Positions 60,153 to 64,000 of a stretch of 64,000 nucleotides of DNA are shown here, piece after piece. Every line of letters begins with the position of its first letter. Positions within the stretch are counted from its first letter, which is position 1. A model generated the notes under the pieces. It had not been told where the DNA came from. It made no database searches and saw nothing but the letters and a program-made list of their open reading frames with translations. The DNA is from Methylobacterium sp. Leaf118 (lineage in GTDB: Bacteria > Pseudomonadota > Alphaproteobacteria > Rhizobiales > Beijerinckiaceae): contig NZ_CAKLBV010000001.1 of assembly GCF_920984675.1 (NCBI RefSeq), positions 124,001 to 188,000 on the forward strand. Reading direction: 5' to 3'. A program made the position numbers and the translations under genes.

Positions 60153-61478
60153 ATGCTGAGCGTCCTCACCCATCGCACCTATCGCCATCTGTTCGCGGCC
60201 CAGGTCATCGCCCTGCTCGGCACGGGCCTGCTCACGGTCGCCCTCGGGCTACTGGCATTCCGGATCGCCGGTGACCGCGCCGGCATGGTGCTGGGCACGG
60301 CGCTGGCCATCAAGATGATCGCCTATGTCCTCGTCGCCCCGGTGGCCCAGGCTTTCACGAGCCGGTTGCCACGACGCGCCTTCCTGGCGGGCACGGACCT
60401 TGTCCGCGCCGCCATCGCCCTGACGCTGCCCTTCGTCGATCAGGTCTGGCAGGTCTACGCCCTGATCTTCGTCCTGCAATCGGCTTCGGCGGCGTTCACC
60501 CCGACCTTCCAGGCCACCATCCCGGACATCCTGCCGGACGAACGGAACTACACCCGGGCCCTCTCGCTCTCGCGCCTCGCCTACGACCTGGAGAACCTGC
60601 TCAGCCCGACCTTGGCGGCCCTTCTCCTGACCGTGGTGCCCTACAACGCGCTGTTCGGCGGCACGGTCGTCGGCTTCCTGTGCTCGGCGGCTCTGGTGGT
60701 GTCCGTGACCTTGCCGACCGCCACCCGGTCCGACCCGCATGGCGGCGTCTACGACCGGACGACGCGCGGCCTTCGGATCTACCTCGCGACGCCGCGCCTG
60801 CGCGGGTTGCTCGCCCTGAACCTTGCGGTCGCCGCGGCCGGCGCCATGGTCATCGTCAACACCGTGGTGATCGTGCAGGGCCTTCTAGGACGCCCCCAGA
60901 CCGACGTGGCCCTCGCCCTCGGGCTGTTCGGGGGCGGCTCCATGATCGCCGCCCTGACGCTGCCCCGCCTCCTCGACCGGCTCTCCGACCGGGCCGTGAT
61001 GATCCCGGCGGCAGCCCTGCTCGGCGCGGTTCTCCTGGGTGTCGCCGCCATGACCTGGGGTGGGACCATCGGCTGGCCGCTTTTCCTCGGGACCTGGTTG
61101 GTGCTCGGCGTCGCCTACTCCGCCGTGCAGACCCCCACCGGCAGACTCCTGCGCCGCTCGGCGACCCCGGAGAACCGGCCGGCCGTCTTCGCCGCCCAAT
61201 TCGCCCTGTCCCATGCCGCGTGGTTGCTCACCTATCCGTTGGCCGGCTGGCTCGGCCCGTCCATGGGGATGCCCGCCACGCTGGCGATCCTCGGGGGCGT
61301 GACGCTTGTAGGCGTCGCCGCGGCTGCCCGACTATGGCCGGTGGACGATCCCGACGTGATCGAGCATGCCCACGCGGACCTCGACGTCCGGCACCCGCAC
61401 CTGCATGGAGGCCACCATCACGCCCACGCCTTCGTCATCGACGACCTGCATCATCGTTGGCCGGTCAGGGCTGGGTGA
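60153..61478 (+). CDS. MFS exporter with His-rich C-terminus (NreB-like)
   Basis: A 441-residue major facilitator protein with 12 helices. After LPTATRSDPHGGVYDRTTRG and the second half, the tail is rich in His (DVRHPHLHGGHHHAHAFVID), as in nickel-resistance permease NreB. It should export Ni2+ (perhaps Co2+). It overlaps nothing but starts eight bases after the CsoR-type gene and is surely co-regulated with it. Confidence 0.82.
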   Translation: MLSVLTHRTYRHLFAAQVIALLGTGLLTVALGLLAFRIAGDRAGMVLGTALAIKMIAYVLVAPVAQAFTSRLPRRAFLAGTDLVRAAIALTLPFVDQVWQVYALIFVLQSASAAFTPTFQATIPDILPDERNYTRALSLSRLAYDLENLLSPTLAALLLTVVPYNALFGGTVVGFLCSAALVVSVTLPTATRSDPHGGVYDRTTRGLRIYLATPRLRGLLALNLAVAAAGAMVIVNTVVIVQGLLGRPQTDVALALGLFGGGSMIAALTLPRLLDRLSDRAVMIPAAALLGAVLLGVAAMTWGGTIGWPLFLGTWLVLGVAYSAVQTPTGRLLRRSATPENRPAVFAAQFALSHAAWLLTYPLAGWLGPSMGMPATLAILGGVTLVGVAAAARLWPVDDPDVIEHAHADLDVRHPHLHGGHHHAHAFVIDDLHHRWPVRAG

Positions 61479-61667
61479 AGGCCGTTCGGTGATATTGCCA
61501 GCTGAGTCGAAGGTCGGGCCGGCCAGCGCAGTGGAATTCGAATGTACCGTTAGGCACGCGAGCGGGAGGAGAACGTACCCCGCGGAACGGTCTTGGAAGC
61601 GGAGCCGTTCCCAAGGCTCGGGTGCCGTCGTTTTCGACGCATTGCCGACAACGACGTGAGGAAGCCC

Positions 61668-61928
61668 ATGAGAAAGTCCCTTTTCGCCGCCGCCATCCTG
61701 GCAACCCTGGGTGCGGCTGCGGTCGCCCCCGCCTCGGCCGCCCCCGGCATGATCGGCGCCGTCGATGCCCCGACCGCCGTGACTGAGGTCCGGATGGACG
61801 GTATGCACGGTCATCGCGGCCATGGCATGCGCCATCACCATCATCGTGGGCACATGCTGCGGCACCATCATCACCACCGTGGCCACATGATGCGCCACGG
61901 GCATGGCCATCGCCACCATCGCATGTGA
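61668..61928 (+). CDS. small secreted His/Met-rich protein, 86 aa
   Basis: Signal peptide MRKSLFAAAILATLGAAAVA-PASA, then a mature part with MHGHRGHGMRHHHHRGHMLR-type runs of His and Met. Probably binds Ni2+ or Cu+. Start ATG 61668. Followed at once by a strong terminator. Confidence 0.65.
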   Translation: MRKSLFAAAILATLGAAAVAPASAAPGMIGAVDAPTAVTEVRMDGMHGHRGHGMRHHHHRGHMLRHHHHHRGHMMRHGHGHRHHRM

Positions 61929-62332
61929 TCTGCAGGGGCCCTTCGGGGCCCCTTATCGTATCCGACGACACCCGGGCTCAGGTGTCGCGACGTGATGGCG
62001 GGGACCTGACACAGGAGCCCTCGCAGTCCAAGCGCGGTCCGTACTTCCAAAACTCAACTTTTATCAGGCGAAGAGGGCGTAACAGGTTGACCAGCGTCAT
62101 CCCGCTTTGCAGCGCTAGTGTTGAAAATCTGACGCTGTGTACCGCCACAAACGTCCGGGATGAAGGGGGAGCGGACCTTGGCTTTTCGCGCTGGAGCGGA
62201 CGTGCCGTATCCGACCCAACTAGGTCATAGGAGCAATCTAACGGCGGCCTCGAAAGCAGACGTTGCAGTCGGACGCGCGCTGCGAACGCATGCTCTCGGA
62301 TTCCCGCTTCCCGCGCTCGTGAGGCCGCCCGT
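61929..62332. other. intergenic region at the end of the metal island
   Basis: No credible gene. It holds the terminator at 61935-61952. The remainder changes composition (AT-richer about 62030-62130) and could contain the border of the island, but no att site or tRNA sequence is visible. Confidence 0.4.
61935..61954 (+). terminator. intrinsic terminator behind the His/Met-rich gene
   Basis: GGGGCCC-TTCG-GGGCCCC (UUCG tetraloop) followed by TT, seven bases behind the stop. Confidence 0.7.
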
Positions 62333-63769
62333 TCAATCCACAGTCTGCATCTGGACGACGCCGCCGAGTTCACCGGGCTTGCCCGAGACCACCACGAGGT
62401 AGCGCCGGCTCGCGCCGGCATCCGTGCGGGTGATCTGGCGGATCGGGCCGATGGCGTTGACGATGGCCGCGCCGGCCGGGTTGGTCATGAAGGCGGCGAG
62501 CGGCTCCAGGCCGGCGGCCCCCTTCGGATCGGCGGCGAGCGCCAGGACGAACGGCGTCTTCGGCGCCAGTCCCGTGACCGCGGCCTGCAGGGTCTGCAGC
62601 ACGCCCTGGTCGAACAGGGTCACCTGCGTCGCCGGCTTGCCATCGGTGCCTGCGAGCGTCAGCGCGCTGGTCTTGCCGGCTGCGCCCAGCGGCTGGAGGT
62701 TCTGCTTTCCGTCCCCCTCCGGCACGGCGTTCGGGACGTAGGCCACGCCCTGCGGCCCCTGGCCGATCGGAACCTCGGCGATCACGGTGTTCGATGCGGT
62801 GTCGATCACCGCCGCCTTGTCGGCGTTCTCTAGGCCGACATAGACGCGGCTGCCGTCGCCCGAGGGCCAGAGCCCGTGCGGCAGGGCGCCGGTCGGGATG
62901 GTGGCGACCTGGGTGAAGTCGTCGGTGCGGAACACCTTGACCTGGTTCAGGCCGCCGATCGTCACGTAGGCGAACTGGCCGGCCTTGGTCGAGACGATGT
63001 TGACGTGGTTGGTGATCGGCCCGGTCTCGATGGTCTTCAGCGGCGCGAAGGGCGGCGTCGCAGAGAACACCTGGGTCCGGCCGACATCCTTGAGGGTCAA
63101 CCACACCTGCTTGCCGTCCGGTGTCGCGGCGATGTCGGGGCAGAACGGGCTCTCCTGCTTCACGCGCCCGACGATGGTGTGGGTCTTCGTGTCGATCACC
63201 ACCGTCTCGGGGCTGAAGCTGGAGCAGACATAGCCGTAGGCGCCGTCCGGCGAGAAGATCGTCATGCCGGGCCCGTTCGGCACGGTGATCCGGCGCGTCT
63301 CCTTGGCGGTCGCGGCATCGAGTACGGCGATGTAGTCCTCGCCGCGCACGCTCACCCAGGCCTCCCGGCCGTCCGGCGTGAAGAAGGCCTCGTGCGGCGC
63401 GCGGCCGACATAGGCCGTGTGGCGGACCGTGTTGGTCGCCGTGTCGATGAAGCTCACGGAGTTCGAACCGATCGAGACCGCGAGCAGCGTCCTGTGGTCG
63501 GGCGAGAAGCCCATGCCGTGGACGAGGAGCTGGCCGCGATAGAGCGGGCTCAGGTTCATCGGCGTCGGGTCGCCGAGCCGGATCACGCCGAGCAGGACGT
63601 TGGCGGCGGGATCGACCACCGAGACCGTGTTGGAGAACTGGTCCGAGGTGTAGAACCGGTCCCTGCCGCTGACCGGCACGTCCGGTGCGGAGGCTGCGCC
63701 CGGGGCCTGCCCGGCGAGAGCCGAGCCGGAGAGCAGCGCGAGCGCGAGGAGGGTGAGGGCGGTCTTCAT
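62333..63769 (-). CDS. periplasmic YVTN/YncE-like beta-propeller protein
   Basis: A 478-residue protein with signal peptide MKTALTLLALALLSGSALA. Repeats of the form NTVSVVDPAANVLLGVI, NSVSFIDTATNTVRHTAYVG and DKAAVIDTASNTVIAEVPIG define a seven-bladed propeller of the YVTN/YncE type (about 40-345). The C-terminal 100 residues are an extra domain. Members bind partners or DNA, or accompany metal and redox systems; no specific function is visible. It overlaps the DUF305 gene by four bases. Confidence 0.72.
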   Translation of the reverse strand: MKTALTLLALALLSGSALAGQAPGAASAPDVPVSGRDRFYTSDQFSNTVSVVDPAANVLLGVIRLGDPTPMNLSPLYRGQLLVHGMGFSPDHRTLLAVSIGSNSVSFIDTATNTVRHTAYVGRAPHEAFFTPDGREAWVSVRGEDYIAVLDAATAKETRRITVPNGPGMTIFSPDGAYGYVCSSFSPETVVIDTKTHTIVGRVKQESPFCPDIAATPDGKQVWLTLKDVGRTQVFSATPPFAPLKTIETGPITNHVNIVSTKAGQFAYVTIGGLNQVKVFRTDDFTQVATIPTGALPHGLWPSGDGSRVYVGLENADKAAVIDTASNTVIAEVPIGQGPQGVAYVPNAVPEGDGKQNLQPLGAAGKTSALTLAGTDGKPATQVTLFDQGVLQTLQAAVTGLAPKTPFVLALAADPKGAAGLEPLAAFMTNPAGAAIVNAIGPIRQITRTDAGASRRYLVVVSGKPGELGGVVQMQTVD

Positions 63770-64000
63770 CGGCAGATCTCCGAAGGCATCTCGGCGGCAG
63801 GGGCCGTGCCATGGTGGTGAAGGTGGGCGGCTGCGGCGGACGAATCCGGCGCGGGAGGGAGATCGGCGAGCGCCCGGCGCATCACCGCGATCTCCTGGCC
63901 CTGTTCGACGATGATCCCCTGCGCGAGGCGGCGCAGGACCGGATCCTTGCCGTAGAGCAGCTCCGCCTGGGCCATCGCGATCGCGCCCTCGTGGTGCGGG
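63766..64000 (-). CDS. partial DUF305 protein
   Basis: The reading frame enters from the right edge. The visible 77 residues start PHHEGAIAMAQAELLYGKDP, which is the second half of the DUF305 (ferritin-like) domain with its HH metal-binding motif, and end in a His-rich tail (AAAAHLHHHGTAPAAEMP). DUF305 proteins are periplasmic and often occur with copper or metal-homeostasis genes. Co-transcribed with the propeller gene. The N-terminus lies outside the window. Confidence 0.72.
   Translation of the reverse strand, partial: PHHEGAIAMAQAELLYGKDPVLRRLAQGIIVEQGQEIAVMRRALADLPPAPDSSAAAAHLHHHGTAPAAEMPSEICR

Overview
The window is high-GC DNA that reads as an alphaproteobacterial chromosome, most likely Methylobacteriaceae or a close relative. 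That placement rests on base composition, an ECF sigma promoter of alphaproteobacterial type and gene content; no rRNA or housekeeping marker is present, so it is tentative. It shows three layers: a sulfonate/haloacrylate catabolic region (about 4.5-30.2 kb), an integrated phage-like element (about 30.9-45.2 kb) and a heavy-metal resistance island (45.6-61.9 kb). The edges hold an AT-rich partial imm11-like gene on the left and a beta-propeller/DUF305 pair on the right.

0-4.4 kb: partial immunity-type gene, then a type I secretion ABC transporter and HlyD adaptor with no visible substrate gene. 4.5-8.7 kb: LysR regulator facing a DUF485/SSS monocarboxylate symporter pair, followed by three tautomerase-superfamily genes. 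By sequence these are the alpha and beta subunits of trans-3-chloroacrylate dehalogenase and a cis-3-chloroacrylate dehalogenase with all six known catalytic residues. 8.8-9.9 kb: YeiH-type exporter.

10.4-30.2 kb is the most interesting part. SuyAB (sulfolactate sulfo-lyase), SlcC and ComC (the two sulfolactate dehydrogenases) and a TauE-type exporter lie beside a nine-gene operon. That operon encodes a complete succinate-dehydrogenase-like complex, a two-subunit class I fumarase-like hydratase, a thiamine-diphosphate enzyme and two sulfonate-type binding proteins; a separate operon encodes the matching ABC permease and ATPase. I propose a sulfonate copy of the succinate-fumarate-malate-oxaloacetate segment: 3-sulfopropionate -> 3-sulfoacrylate -> 3-sulfolactate -> pyruvate + sulfite. 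A GTCTTATATAAGAC-like palindrome lies in front of the suyA, tauE, binding-protein/SDH and ABC operons and suggests one regulon, probably under the neighbouring GntR/UTRA protein. SorAB-type sulfite dehydrogenase, preceded by an ECF sigma/anti-sigma pair and an ECF-like promoter, would then oxidise exported sulfite to sulfate.

30.9-45.2 kb: a 3' fragment of tRNA-Met with its terminator (attL), a tyrosine integrase, many small overlapping genes of unknown function, an RNA-ligase remnant, an AAA+ ATPase, a GH108 lysozyme, and an AEP-like primase. No capsid or tail genes are seen, and at least two junctions look like deletions. The matching right end with an intact tRNA was not found.

45.6-61.9 kb: a P1B ATPase and a CDF exporter under two matching MerR-type promoters, a ZIP-like transporter, a two-component system, CzcBA without CzcC, a CsoR-type repressor with an NreB-like exporter, and a set of small His-rich secreted proteins.
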